Positions 6,559 to 15,055 of a DNA stretch of 64,000 nucleotides are shown piece by piece. The stretch's first letter is position 1, and each line of letters starts with the position of its first letter. Both the position numbers and the translations under genes were made by a program. This DNA is from Nitrospirota bacterium (GTDB lineage: Bacteria > Nitrospirota > UBA9217). Below the pieces are notes generated by a model. The model was not told where the DNA came from, did no database searches, and saw only the letters and a list, made by a program, of their open reading frames with translations. The DNA lies in contig JALNZF010000003.1 in NCBI GenBank assembly GCA_023229435.1, positions 124,001 to 188,000 on the forward strand, in the 5' to 3' direction.

Positions 6559-8738
6559 GCTTCATTCTTCACCCCCACCGGCAGTTCTATGATGAATCGC
6601 GCTCCGCGCGGGTCATTCTTTGACACGCGGATCGTGCCGCTGTGGTCCTTGATGATCCTGAGCACGATTGCCAGGCCAAGTCCGCTCTTTTTCTTCTTTC
6701 GCGAGAAATCCGGCTGGAACAGCTTCGGCACATCCTCATCCGCGATTCCCGGCCCTTCATCGGCGACCTCTATCTGCGCCATGCCGGAAGAGGCCATCTT
6801 CGCCGCAACCAGGATCCTGCCCTTGCCTCCCATGGCCTCCACCGCGTTTTCAAACAGATTAATGAACACCCGTTTGATCTGCTCACGGTCGAGGAACACC
6901 TCCGGCAGTTCCGGCATGATATCCTTCACGAACACAATATCCTTGTGCGCACCGCTGTAAAGCTGCACCACGCTTTCGAGCACCGGCGCGAGGGGTTGAA
7001 GCGTCGGGGTCGAGCTCGGCATGCGCGCAAAGTTCGCGAATTCGTCCACAAGCTTCCGCAGTCCATCTGCCTCCTGCACGATCGTCATACTGCACTCATC
7101 GAAGACGGCGTTGAAGTCCGGGGAACCCTCTGCGTGTTTCTTGCGCAGCCGTTCGGCGGAAAGCTTGATCGGCGTGAGCGGGTTCTTGAACTCGTGCGCG
7201 ATCCGTCTCGCCACATCCTGCCAGGTCTCCGCCTTCTTGGCGCGCAGCAGTTCCGTAAGGTCGTCGAAGGTGATGACCGAGCCGATGGGCATGCCGTTGC
7301 TGTCCCTGAGCGTGGAGATGCGTATCCGGAGGGTCAGTATCCTGCCCCGCACGTTGAGCGACAATTCCTCCTCTGCCCGTCCCTGGCCCTGCTCGAGTTT
7401 GCGGAACAGGCTGCGGATCGGATCCAGCTCGAGGAACCCGAAAGCCTCATCATACCGTTTCCCGAGCACGTCCTGCTCCTGAATGCCGAGGATCTCCGAT
7501 GCCGAGTGGTTGACCGTCGTGATTCTCCCTCCGCGATCGATGGAGACGACCCCGGTCTCGATGTTCGAGAGAATCGTCTTCTTGTAGTTGACTTCCTGCT
7601 CGACCTGCTCCCGGGAGTGCTGGAGATCATGCGTCATCTTGTTGAACGAGGCGATCAGCACCCCCACCTCGTCGTCGGACTTTTCATCGATCCGGTAATC
7701 GAACCTGCCTGCCGCCACCGCCGCGGTCCCTTCCGCCAGTTTCCTGATAGGCACCGTGATACCGGCGGCCACGCGAAGCGCCACCCAGATCGCCGCGAGA
7801 AGAAGCGCCAGCGTGACCGAAAGGAACCCGAGCCGGTAGGACAATTTTATCGGGTCCTTTTTGCTGAACGCCGACCGGTACTGTGCGTACCCTTCGCGAA
7901 TACTGTCCGACTTTGCGGCCAGGCTCCGGGGAATATAAAAACTGACGGCAACCGCCGCGGCGATCTGTCTTCCTTCTCCCGATGGTGAAAGTTCATAGAG
8001 CGGGACGACCGCCCGCATGATGTCACCCTTTTTTGCCGCCCCCGTCACATCGGCGACCTCCTGCCCTTTAAAGGCCTTGGCCACGAGATCTGCAGATGTC
8101 TGCGTAAAGGTTTTCGACGGATACTGATGCGTAACAACGACCACTGCCCGTTCGTGGGGGGAGGTGAAGAGTTCAACCGAACCCAGACCGTACTCGTCTG
8201 CCTTCCTGGCCAGGTAACTCTCGATCACCTGATTCTCAAACTGGGGCAAGAGCCTGGCGTCGGTCATCTGACCGCTGATCTGATTGCCGAAATCAGTAGC
8301 CTCTTTCTGGAGACGGTCGTAGTACTCCTGCGCGACCGAGACCGAATCCAGAAGCGAGTTCTCTATCCTGAGGCTGAAAAGCCGCTCGATACTCCTGGTG
8401 AACATCCCGCTGCCGATCAAAAAAAGGAGCACCGGCGGAATGAACGACAGGCTGACGAAGGCAAAGACCAGTTTGGTCCGGAACCGTGCCCCCAACACAC
8501 CCTGTCTCCGCTCCATCCAAAGCTTCCAAAGGCTCCTGGCCATCATGAAGATGACCGCCGCCAGAAGCAGGAAGTTCGCATTGATGAGGATGAAGATCAG
8601 GATATTGTCGGAAAGCGGTCCTTCAAAACCACGGTATTGGAGCTGAAGCACAATGGCGAGCGCGGTCAGGAGGAGAAAAGTAACAAGGTAGAGCACACCT
8701 CTCCACCCTCCCTTGCCCTCTTGAGTGGTGAACCTCAT
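6546..8738 (-). CDS. NtrY-like sensor histidine kinase
   Basis: 730 residues from the ATG at 8738 (an upstream in-frame start at 8894 adds residues that overlap a divergent promoter). Two to three N-terminal membrane helices (residues about 14-100) precede a periplasmic region, then another helix (SVTLALLLAAIWVALRV), a HAMP linker and a PAS domain (ILSNIETGVVSIDRGGRITTVN). The kinase core follows: H-box IAHEFKNPLTPIKLS, N-box INLFENAVEAMGG, DEGPGIADEDV and G2 box KSGLGLAIVLRI. The architecture is that of NtrY, which works with NtrX in nitrogen or redox sensing. No NtrX-like response regulator is adjacent, so the kinase is orphan here and its signal is unknown. Confidence 0.9.
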   Translation of the reverse strand: MRFTTQEGKGGWRGVLYLVTFLLLTALAIVLQLQYRGFEGPLSDNILIFILINANFLLLAAVIFMMARSLWKLWMERRQGVLGARFRTKLVFAFVSLSFIPPVLLFLIGSGMFTRSIERLFSLRIENSLLDSVSVAQEYYDRLQKEATDFGNQISGQMTDARLLPQFENQVIESYLARKADEYGLGSVELFTSPHERAVVVVTHQYPSKTFTQTSADLVAKAFKGQEVADVTGAAKKGDIMRAVVPLYELSPSGEGRQIAAAVAVSFYIPRSLAAKSDSIREGYAQYRSAFSKKDPIKLSYRLGFLSVTLALLLAAIWVALRVAAGITVPIRKLAEGTAAVAAGRFDYRIDEKSDDEVGVLIASFNKMTHDLQHSREQVEQEVNYKKTILSNIETGVVSIDRGGRITTVNHSASEILGIQEQDVLGKRYDEAFGFLELDPIRSLFRKLEQGQGRAEEELSLNVRGRILTLRIRISTLRDSNGMPIGSVITFDDLTELLRAKKAETWQDVARRIAHEFKNPLTPIKLSAERLRKKHAEGSPDFNAVFDECSMTIVQEADGLRKLVDEFANFARMPSSTPTLQPLAPVLESVVQLYSGAHKDIVFVKDIMPELPEVFLDREQIKRVFINLFENAVEAMGGKGRILVAAKMASSGMAQIEVADEGPGIADEDVPKLFQPDFSRKKKKSGLGLAIVLRIIKDHSGTIRVSKNDPRGARFIIELPVGVKNEAVRS

Positions 8739-8809
8739 AATATCGGAAGAATACCAAAAAGACCCGTCAAAAGCAAGGTCTGGTTTTGGCTGTTGCTTGA
8801 TTAATTCTC

Positions 8810-8837
8810 TTGACAAACAAGAGGTTTCTCGTATATC
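8810..8837 (+). promoter_or_regulatory. sigma70-type promoter for the LysM lipoprotein
   Basis: Perfect -35 TTGACA (8810-8815), a 16-bp spacer and TATATC (8832-8837), with TATCTT two bases downstream as an alternative. It lies in the divergent gap, about 150 bp before the LysM gene. Confidence 0.6.
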
Positions 8838-8988
8838 TTCTAAGAAAATGATCCACGGCAAAATCCCGCTCCCGGTCCACCGGAGAGGGGGCAAGATCGA
8901 ATCTTTGTGAAGTTCACAAGCGAAATAAAGTTGACCGCGGCCCGGAAGTGAACACGATCAGTTAACGATAAAAAATCAGGAGGCGGGA

Positions 8989-10302
8989 ATGACCACACGG
9001 TTGAAACACATCATGCAATCACTTTGTATCGTTCTTATCCCCATACTCTTTTCCTGCACATCTCATCTCCAGCAAAAAAAAGCAGACCCCGCGCCGCCTC
9101 CGGCGGCGGTGCCGCAGGCTGAGGCGCCTGTTCCTGCGCCGGAATCGGCGGCAGTCGAGCCCGTACCCGCCGCACCGGAATCCGCGCCCGTTGCGCCGGA
9201 ACCCGCAGCACGTGAAACCGCGGTAGTCCAGCCCGAACCCGCAGCGGAAGACCTTACCCTGTATATCATCAAACGGGGAGACACGCTGTGGGACATCTCA
9301 AATACGTTCTTAAAAGACCCCTTCCTCTGGCCGTTCATCTGGAAGGCAAACCCGGCCATCAACAATCCGGACCTGATATTCACGGGGAACAAACTGATGA
9401 TCCCCGGTCTCGCTCCGATCGAACGGGCATTGCAGGCGGCAGCGCCGGAGAAGCCGATCGTGGAAAAACAGGAACCAGCCAGAGAAACTGCAGCCCCGTC
9501 TGAAGAACCCATCAGACAGCGTGAAGGGATTGCGGGGGCCTATGTTTCCAGCCCGAAACCGACCCAGCCCGTTTCCGCAGAAACCGGTGCGGAAATGCCG
9601 TCAGGGGGGAACAGACTCGTCATGCCCGAGGAGCAGGTCTATCCTGTTGTCGATAAATACGCCATGCTCAGCATGGGTTTTGTGAATGAAGAAGAAACGG
9701 GAGATATCATCACCGGATCGCCTGAGAAAGGCAAGGCAATTTTCGGTTACGATGATATCGTGTATGTCTCGATGAGCGGCGCGGAAAATATAAAGATCGG
9801 GGACAAGTATCTCATATTCACCCCCCTGAACAAGGTAAAACACCCTAAAACGGGAGTGTATTTCGGCAAACTTACGAAGGGCCTCGGCATTCTCCAGATC
9901 ACGGCAAAGGACCCCGCTGCCGATGTGCTCACCGCCCGGATCACGCTCTCCTTCGATGCGATCGAAAAAGGCAACATGTTGACCCCCTATCAGGAGCCGG
10001 TTGCCATCTATCATTCCTCAGCAAAGAAGGCCAAGGACATAAAGGGATATATCCTCGAAGTAACGGACAAGCGCAGCATCAATGCTCAGTATGACGTCGT
10101 GTATCTTGACAAGGGCAACGCGGACGGCGTTGAACCCGGGGACCTTTTCATCGTATTTGAAGAGCCGGCCAAGCGCGGCTTCCCGAGAAAAGTGATCGGC
10201 GAAGTGCAGGTGTTGATCGTGAAAGAACACACCTCGACCGCCGTGGTACGGAAAAGCACCGAGGCGATGGGCAAGGGCAATGCCGTTGAATTCAAGAAAT
10301 AA
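8989..10302 (+). CDS. LysM-domain lipoprotein
   Basis: 437 residues. A type II signal peptide (MTTRLKHIMQSLCIVLIPILFSC, lipobox LFSC) is followed by an Ala/Pro/Glu-rich flexible linker at about residues 30-88 that can span the periplasm. A single LysM domain follows (LYIIKRGDTLWDISNTFL ... LIFTGNKLMIPG, about residues 91-140), predicting binding to peptidoglycan glycan chains. A second Ala/Glu/Pro linker and a C-terminal domain of about 210 residues of alternating strands (YAMLSMGFVNEEETGDI, DGVEPGDLFIVFEEP) complete it. Similar proteins are common in Nitrospirota and deltaproteobacteria; their role is not settled. The ATG has CAGGAGG 6 nt upstream. It converges with the next gene at a 16-bp gap. 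Confidence 0.88.
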   Translation: MTTRLKHIMQSLCIVLIPILFSCTSHLQQKKADPAPPPAAVPQAEAPVPAPESAAVEPVPAAPESAPVAPEPAARETAVVQPEPAAEDLTLYIIKRGDTLWDISNTFLKDPFLWPFIWKANPAINNPDLIFTGNKLMIPGLAPIERALQAAAPEKPIVEKQEPARETAAPSEEPIRQREGIAGAYVSSPKPTQPVSAETGAEMPSGGNRLVMPEEQVYPVVDKYAMLSMGFVNEEETGDIITGSPEKGKAIFGYDDIVYVSMSGAENIKIGDKYLIFTPLNKVKHPKTGVYFGKLTKGLGILQITAKDPAADVLTARITLSFDAIEKGNMLTPYQEPVAIYHSSAKKAKDIKGYILEVTDKRSINAQYDVVYLDKGNADGVEPGDLFIVFEEPAKRGFPRKVIGEVQVLIVKEHTSTAVVRKSTEAMGKGNAVEFKK

Positions 10303-10318
10303 GCCGGAAGGAAATACC

Positions 10319-11059
10319 CTATTTTACTTCAGGTGACGCATTCGGGTCAAAGGGGTTTGTCCGCACTGCGAACGAGAACAGGTACGGGTAGTCGTGTTTC
10401 AGATGTTTCATGTAGGCAAGCCACTCCACGATAAGGACGGTATGCGCCCGCTTTATGTCTCCGGCGATGTGGTTGCCGTCCGCCGGAGGCAGACTCCGCA
10501 AGTCTTCCCGCACTGCCAGTTCCTCGGATAAATGGAAAACCGACCACAGAAGCTCCGTGAACGTCTCATGTTCGAGCAGGTTCGGGTTCTCGAGCAAACC
10601 GAGCAGAAAGTCCCGTTTCCCCGCTAAGAAGGTCTTGAGCGCCTGCAGATCACTCTCGGCATACTGTATGTTGTAATCATTGCTGCGGACCCTCCTGGTC
10701 GCGGCGGCAAACTGTCGGTCCGTCCACCCTCCTTGTACTAAAAGCTCTCCCCTGATCTTTTCTCTGTTTTGATCGAATGCCGAGAACGATTTGAGAAGCG
10801 AGGTCCCGACCTCGCTGAAAAACGAGCCGATGACCATGTTCAGCTTGTTCAACATCGATTGTTTCTCGCGCACATTCAGCAGCTGGTTCAGTATCAGGGT
10901 GACCAACAGGACCTGAATAGGTATGAAAGCAAGGTCCTGAAACAGATAAAAGAACGTGTCACGCGATGCATGAAAAATATAGATCTGCACAATGTACAGA
11001 GCGACCGACACGGCTACCAGCATTATTCCTAATATGATCTGCCACTTGAGACGATTCAT
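10319..11059 (-). CDS. two-helix membrane protein, unknown
   Basis: 246 residues. Two hydrophobic helices at about residues 9-28 (ILGIMLVAVSVALYIVQIYI) and 37-62 (FFYLFQDLAFIPIQVLLVTLIL) precede a soluble, helix-rich cytoplasmic domain of about 180 residues with no recognisable catalytic motif. A 'LLNVREKQSMLNKLNMVIGSFFSEVG' type helix directly after the membrane region could be a signalling or coiled-coil linker. GGGGGAG lies 8 nt before the ATG. It follows the DUF4337 gene by 48 bp on the same strand and may share its transcript. Confidence 0.7.
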   Translation of the reverse strand: MNRLKWQIILGIMLVAVSVALYIVQIYIFHASRDTFFYLFQDLAFIPIQVLLVTLILNQLLNVREKQSMLNKLNMVIGSFFSEVGTSLLKSFSAFDQNREKIRGELLVQGGWTDRQFAAATRRVRSNDYNIQYAESDLQALKTFLAGKRDFLLGLLENPNLLEHETFTELLWSVFHLSEELAVREDLRSLPPADGNHIAGDIKRAHTVLIVEWLAYMKHLKHDYPYLFSFAVRTNPFDPNASPEVK

Positions 11060-11107
11060 CTCTTATCTCCCCCGGGGCGTTCTTCAAATCGCCCGGATTT
11101 TCATGAC

Positions 11108-11644
11108 CTACTTCATAAAAAGAAAGAACCCGTTGAAGAAGTATACCAAACCAAAGCACCCTGCCCCCATGCCGATGAACCAGAATAGTTTCCTCTTCAT
11201 TAAAGCTGCAATGGAAGAGAGCAGGATGGCGATCTGGAGGAACATGGCGGCCATGCCGAATGCGCCCGCGTGCAACTGGGCCTGATCGCGAATCTTTTCC
11301 AGTTCCTCGGCCTTTTTCTTGATCTCCTCCTTTTCCTTTTCGTACCGGTCTATCTTTTCCCGGTATGCCGCGATCCGCTTCTCATAATCAGAGGCCAGCG
11401 ATCGGGGCATGCCTTTGATCGTCCTGAGGTCCATCTCAAACTTCTCCTTCTGAAGCTCGTAGACGTAGCCTTTAATGCTCTTGGACTGGTAATATGCCCA
11501 CTGGTCCGAGGCCTGTGCCTGAGACATCACCGACCGGGTAGAGAATCCCCCTCCTTTGAGCGTCGAGAGCGTGGCGCACACCGCGAAGATCACCGTGGTA
11601 AGCGCGAGATAATTGAGCCATGGTTCTTTTTTTTCTTCCGCCAT
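11108..11644 (-). CDS. DUF4337 family membrane protein
   Basis: 178 residues with the DUF4337 layout: one helix near the N-terminus (LNYLALTTVIFAVCATLSTL), a conserved SQAQASDQWAYYQSKSIKGY segment, a long Lys/Glu coiled coil (about residues 75-125: EKRIAAYREKIDRYEKEKEE), and two C-terminal helices (FGMAAMFLQIAILLSSIAAL, LFWFIGMGAGCFGLVYFF). The function of the family is unknown; the layout suggests an inner-membrane protein with a cytoplasmic or periplasmic coiled-coil arm. GGAAGGA sits 7 nt before the ATG. Confidence 0.8.
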   Translation of the reverse strand: MAEEKKEPWLNYLALTTVIFAVCATLSTLKGGGFSTRSVMSQAQASDQWAYYQSKSIKGYVYELQKEKFEMDLRTIKGMPRSLASDYEKRIAAYREKIDRYEKEKEEIKKKAEELEKIRDQAQLHAGAFGMAAMFLQIAILLSSIAALMKRKLFWFIGMGAGCFGLVYFFNGFFLFMK

Positions 11645-11908
11645 GAATATCCTTCCTCCCTGATCCTGTTTTATGAAGGCCTATACTACCCAAAACCAGA
11701 TGATTAGTCAATACTGCCTTGATACAAGCCGTACGTAAAACTATTCGCGAATATGCGCGTTGAAAAAGCCATCGGGCAATCCGCCGAGAACAGAAGCGCA
11801 CTGAACACGCATCAGGGTAAAATCGCAAACAAGGTACTGGCTGCGTCAATCGGGATTAGTGGGGATTAAATAAGATGGCCGCCTATATATCTCTTAGCTC
11901 GATGGGGA

Positions 11909-12176
11909 ACTGGCAGGTCAGGCAGAGCAAAACACCTCGCTCCGCAAATAGTGGTTTTCCAGCGCGACTTTTTCTCCCTCTTTAAAAAGATCATCTGAAA
12001 CGGATTTAGCAATTTTCATGAGATTAGTGTACCGATGGGTTCTACCAGTTTCAATACCAAAGTGTGGGATCGTGAACGCGCGAGTGCGCGGGGCGCACTG
12101 TTTTTCCTCGCCCCTCTCGACCCACTTGTTGGATCAGTGCGATGGGTTTTGCTTTGCTCTACCCGACCTGCCAGTT
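11909..12176. repeat. MITE-like element with 24-27 bp inverted ends
   Basis: The left end (AACTGGCAGGTCAGGCAGAG, 11909-11928, then CAAA) matches the reverse complement of the right end (12151-12176: AACTGGCAGGTCGGGTAGAG, then CAAA) with two transitions in the first 24 positions. The interior is about 220 bp. No target-site duplication is evident, so it could be a decayed insertion sequence or a recombined repeat pair. Confidence 0.5.
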
Positions 12177-12193
12177 TGCAGGTCGGATAGAGC
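12156..12193 (+). terminator. strong hairpin followed by T-rich tract
   Basis: A 16-bp stem (GCTCTACCCGACCTGC / GCAGGTCGGATAGAGC, one G-T wobble) with a 6-nt loop CAGTTT, followed on the plus strand by ATATTATTTTTT. It has terminator form, but no plus-strand gene precedes it. Its left arm is also the right end of the element at 11909-12176. Confidence 0.4.
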
Positions 12194-12273
12194 GATATTA
12201 TTTTTTATTCATGGTCAATAGGGTCTTTTCCCGTGCATGTGCGGTTCTCTCTATCCTGCTTTTTCAATCATTC

Positions 12274-13143
12274 TTAGTTCCGCCCGGCAGGCCTCTGCTC
12301 GTCTCTTGATTCGCGTGCTCCTTCAGGCCTGGTGGATTTCTTTTTCTTCTCAGGCTTAGCTTGTCTCCCCTCTCTCTTCGATGCAGTACCGCCCTTTCTC
12401 TCTGCAGGCTGAACCTGCTGCTTCTCACCCCGGCCCGTTGATCCGACCTGCGGTCTCATGGTTTGCCCCTTCTCTGCCGGCTGAATCCGTGGTTGACGTT
12501 GTTGCTGCTGTGATTGTTGAACCTGAGGTTGTCTTTGTTGCTCACCTCGTGGTTTCTGAACCTGGGGTTGTCTTTGCTGCTGTTGTACCTGTTGCTGACG
12601 TCGCTGAACCTCAGGCCTCTTTTGATATTGTTCCTGCCTTTGCTGTCTTAGTTCCTGTACCTGTCGTTGCGGTCGAGATTGATAGCCCTGGACACCCCAG
12701 GTTCCCTGCCTTTCCCAATGCCGATCATCACGCCAACTCCTCCAGTTTTGATGAAGTCGTCGGTTAGGGATCCGTTCATAGTTCCAGCGGTGTCCGTACC
12801 AATAATGATCCCTGTAGTATCCCCTCCAACCCGGGTCTACATCAAAATAAAAACTGGGAACATCGTAATAATAAACCCAACCCCGATTATAATACGATGA
12901 GCGATACCAACCCCCTTCCCAGTGACGCCACCACCAGCCATCCCAGAAGAACATGTCTGCATCGATATCAGGAACAACATACACATAGTCCGTATCGGGC
13001 ATCACAATCACATCCGGAGGTGCTTCAAATACGATGGGTGGTGGCAAAGGAATGGTAATATGTACATCTACCTCTGCCATTGTTGGAATTGGAAAGACAA
13101 TTGCCAACGCCAAAAAAATTGTCCACAAAAGCAACTTTTTCAT
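12274..13143 (-). CDS. exported Trp/Tyr-rich protein with Gln/Arg/Pro tail
   Basis: 289 residues. A Sec signal peptide (MKKLLLWTIFLALAIVFPIPTMA, cut before EVDV) leads into a Pro/Val region, then an aromatic-rich stretch of about residues 65-125 (DGWWWRHWEGGWYRSSYYNR, DHYWYGHRWNYER). The C-terminal 150 residues are low-complexity Gln/Arg/Pro/Lys (QQQVQQQQRQPQVQ type) and very basic. Aromatic-rich exported proteins of this layout occur in Geobacter-like bacteria without known function; cell-wall or polyanion binding is an inference. AAAGGAGG lies 7 nt before the ATG. The gene stands alone, 280 bp from the next gene upstream. Confidence 0.75.
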   Translation of the reverse strand: MKKLLLWTIFLALAIVFPIPTMAEVDVHITIPLPPPIVFEAPPDVIVMPDTDYVYVVPDIDADMFFWDGWWWRHWEGGWYRSSYYNRGWVYYYDVPSFYFDVDPGWRGYYRDHYWYGHRWNYERIPNRRLHQNWRSWRDDRHWERQGTWGVQGYQSRPQRQVQELRQQRQEQYQKRPEVQRRQQQVQQQQRQPQVQKPRGEQQRQPQVQQSQQQQRQPRIQPAEKGQTMRPQVGSTGRGEKQQVQPAERKGGTASKREGRQAKPEKKKKSTRPEGARESRDEQRPAGRN

Positions 13144-13422
13144 TTTATTGCCTCCTTTGTATTACCGCCTTTTCGAGAAGCCTATACTGTATTGCCCCGT
13201 GTTGAACGGGATGTGGAAAAATATGCGGTTCTTCACCTACCTGTCTGTATTACAGGTCGCACTCCGTTTTTTATCAATAACAATAAGATTCGGTTTTTGG
13301 GATGAACTTCTTGCCAGACAGCTCTATTATAGCATAGTAGCGATCAAACTGGTCGGGTAGGCGCACCGCGAAACCAGCTTCTTCAGGAATAAGTCTTTGA
13401 CAACGATTTGAGTTAGCCAGGT

Positions 13423-14979
13423 TTATAGCAGCAGCTGATTTTCCTTCGACCTGCTCTCCCCCACGCTCGACACATAGATCGCCGGCCTGCCGAGCACCGG
13501 GCACTTTGTTTCGCAGATGCCGCAGCCGATGCAGAGTTCGAGGTCCACGCGGGGCTGCTGCAGCGTCAGGAGCCTTCCCGCGCGGTCGCGCACCTGCACC
13601 TTCTCGAACCAGATGGCCTTCTTCGGCGTGGGGCAGACCTCCTCGCACATGATGCACGGTGTGGCATGCGCCCAGGGCAGGCACCTTCCCTTGTCGATCA
13701 TCGCGAGACCAATCTTGACCTTTGCCTTTTCCTCGAGCGTGAGCTTTTTGATCGCTCCGGTCGGGCAGACCTGACCGCAGAGCGTGCAACGATATTCGCA
13801 GTAGCCGATGCGCGGCACGAGCAGTGGAGACCAGATACCTTCCGCGCCTGCTTCCAGCAGCGTAGGCTGAAGACCGTTCGTGGTACATACCTTCATGCAC
13901 TCGCCGCACTTCACACACCGTTTAAGGAATTCCCTTTCTTCGAGCGATCCAGGCGGACGAATGAGGCCGGGGTTCTTGGAATTCGCTCTGGTAAGCGGCG
14001 TAATACGCAGGAACGGAACAACCGCGATCCCGCTGAGTGCCGACGTGATGACCCTTCTCCTGCCGAGATCCATGGCCGCGGTCGCCTTCTTCCCGCTGAA
14101 ATCGAAGCTGACCGCGTTCTGCGGGCAGATATCGTCGCAGTTCCAGCAGTAAAGGCACTCGGTGTCTTTCCATTTCCCTTTTTGGTCCGGCGCCGCGTTC
14201 CCCGGGCATACAGTGCCGCAGGCCCCGCATTCCGTGCAATCCTCGCTCACCGACCGTCTAAGCAGCGAGAACCTCGACAAAAGACCAAGGAGCGCGCCAA
14301 GAGGACAGAGATATTTACACCAGAACCGCTTTTCCACCAGATTTAATCCAAGGATGATGAAGAAGATCGTGCCGATAAGAATATTCTGGTTATAGAAAGA
14401 CTGCTCAAAGGAAAGCACGGTCTTCTTCAGGAAGGTGAAGATTGGTTCAGAAAGTGCCGCGGCGCCGAGGGGATTTGATGCATACAGTGTGTCGAAAGCC
14501 GACCGTATTCCGTAATTGAAGGTTGGATAGACTCCGATGGAGAACGAACGAATAAGGAGTGAGAGCGGGTCCATGATCCCGACGGGCTGGAGCGTGAAGA
14601 GCGCCGATGCGAGCATGGCAATCAGGATAGTGTACTTGATCCGGTACCAGTCCCTGCCCCGGTGAGCAGCCGCCTTTTTTCTGATCGAACCGACCATGTT
14701 GTTGAGCGTGCCGAGCGGGCATGCCCACCCGCAGAACACCCTGCCGAAAAGGACCGTGATGATAATGGTGATGATCGAGAGCGTGAACGCCTTTGCCGCG
14801 GCATGGGCGGACAGGAGCGTTGAAATGAGAATGAGCGGGTCAAAATCAAGAAAGAGCCGCACAGGATAGCCAAGCTCGTCATTCCCCTTGGACTCGGTCT
14901 GGATGAACAGAAAGAGGAAGAGGAGAAGGAAAAGGCTCTGGACAATCCTGCGCATGCTTTTCATAGTAAAATATTTCAT
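13423..14979 (-). CDS. NapH-NapG-like fused polyferredoxin
   Basis: 518 residues. The N-terminal half (to about residue 250) is a NapH/CcoG-like membrane domain with four to five helices and two C-x3-C-P motifs (FCGWACPLG, WCKYLCPLGAL). It is followed by two 4Fe-4S motifs (CTECGACGTVCP and CLYCWNCDDICP). Next comes an internal twin-arginine-like segment (LGRRRVITSALSGIAVVPF), as at the start of NapG. A NapG-like ferredoxin part follows, with CVKCGECMKVC, CTLCGQVCP, CIMCEEVCP and CIGCGICETKCP. It should pass quinol electrons to periplasmic acceptors through about six clusters. The ATG at 14979 follows AAGAGGG closely; an ATG 15 bp later is an alternative. It lies downstream of the DUF362 and MFS genes. 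Confidence 0.85.
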   Translation of the reverse strand: MKYFTMKSMRRIVQSLFLLLFLFLFIQTESKGNDELGYPVRLFLDFDPLILISTLLSAHAAAKAFTLSIITIIITVLFGRVFCGWACPLGTLNNMVGSIRKKAAAHRGRDWYRIKYTILIAMLASALFTLQPVGIMDPLSLLIRSFSIGVYPTFNYGIRSAFDTLYASNPLGAAALSEPIFTFLKKTVLSFEQSFYNQNILIGTIFFIILGLNLVEKRFWCKYLCPLGALLGLLSRFSLLRRSVSEDCTECGACGTVCPGNAAPDQKGKWKDTECLYCWNCDDICPQNAVSFDFSGKKATAAMDLGRRRVITSALSGIAVVPFLRITPLTRANSKNPGLIRPPGSLEEREFLKRCVKCGECMKVCTTNGLQPTLLEAGAEGIWSPLLVPRIGYCEYRCTLCGQVCPTGAIKKLTLEEKAKVKIGLAMIDKGRCLPWAHATPCIMCEEVCPTPKKAIWFEKVQVRDRAGRLLTLQQPRVDLELCIGCGICETKCPVLGRPAIYVSSVGESRSKENQLLL

Positions 14980-15055
14980 GTTCCCTCTTAGCTTCAAACA
15001 CCCCACCTAACGACCCCACCTGACCTCCCTTTAGTAAGGGGAAGTAGTAGTTACG

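Larger units (their letters stand above)
11645..12273. other. 629-bp non-coding stretch with inverted-repeat element
   Basis: No open frame here has a credible ribosome site, length and family match together. It contains the inverted-repeat element at 11909-12176 and the hairpin at 12156-12193. On the minus strand a 33-codon frame beginning MKIAKSVSDDLFKEGEK (about 12019-11918) reads out into the left repeat. It may be the remnant of a larger gene, but I do not recognise it. Confidence 0.6.

Noticed and set aside
6642..7988. 448-codon plus-strand frame
   Set aside because: Antisense shadow of the NtrY-like kinase; low-complexity Arg/Asp composition and no ribosome site.
11753..11869. 38-codon plus-strand frame MRVEKAIGQSAENRSALN...
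   Set aside because: No ribosome site, no family pattern and no conserved neighbour; left as non-coding.
13274..13918. 214-codon minus-strand frame overlapping the polyferredoxin
   Set aside because: Alternate frame of the polyferredoxin gene. The cysteine motifs occur only in the other frame.
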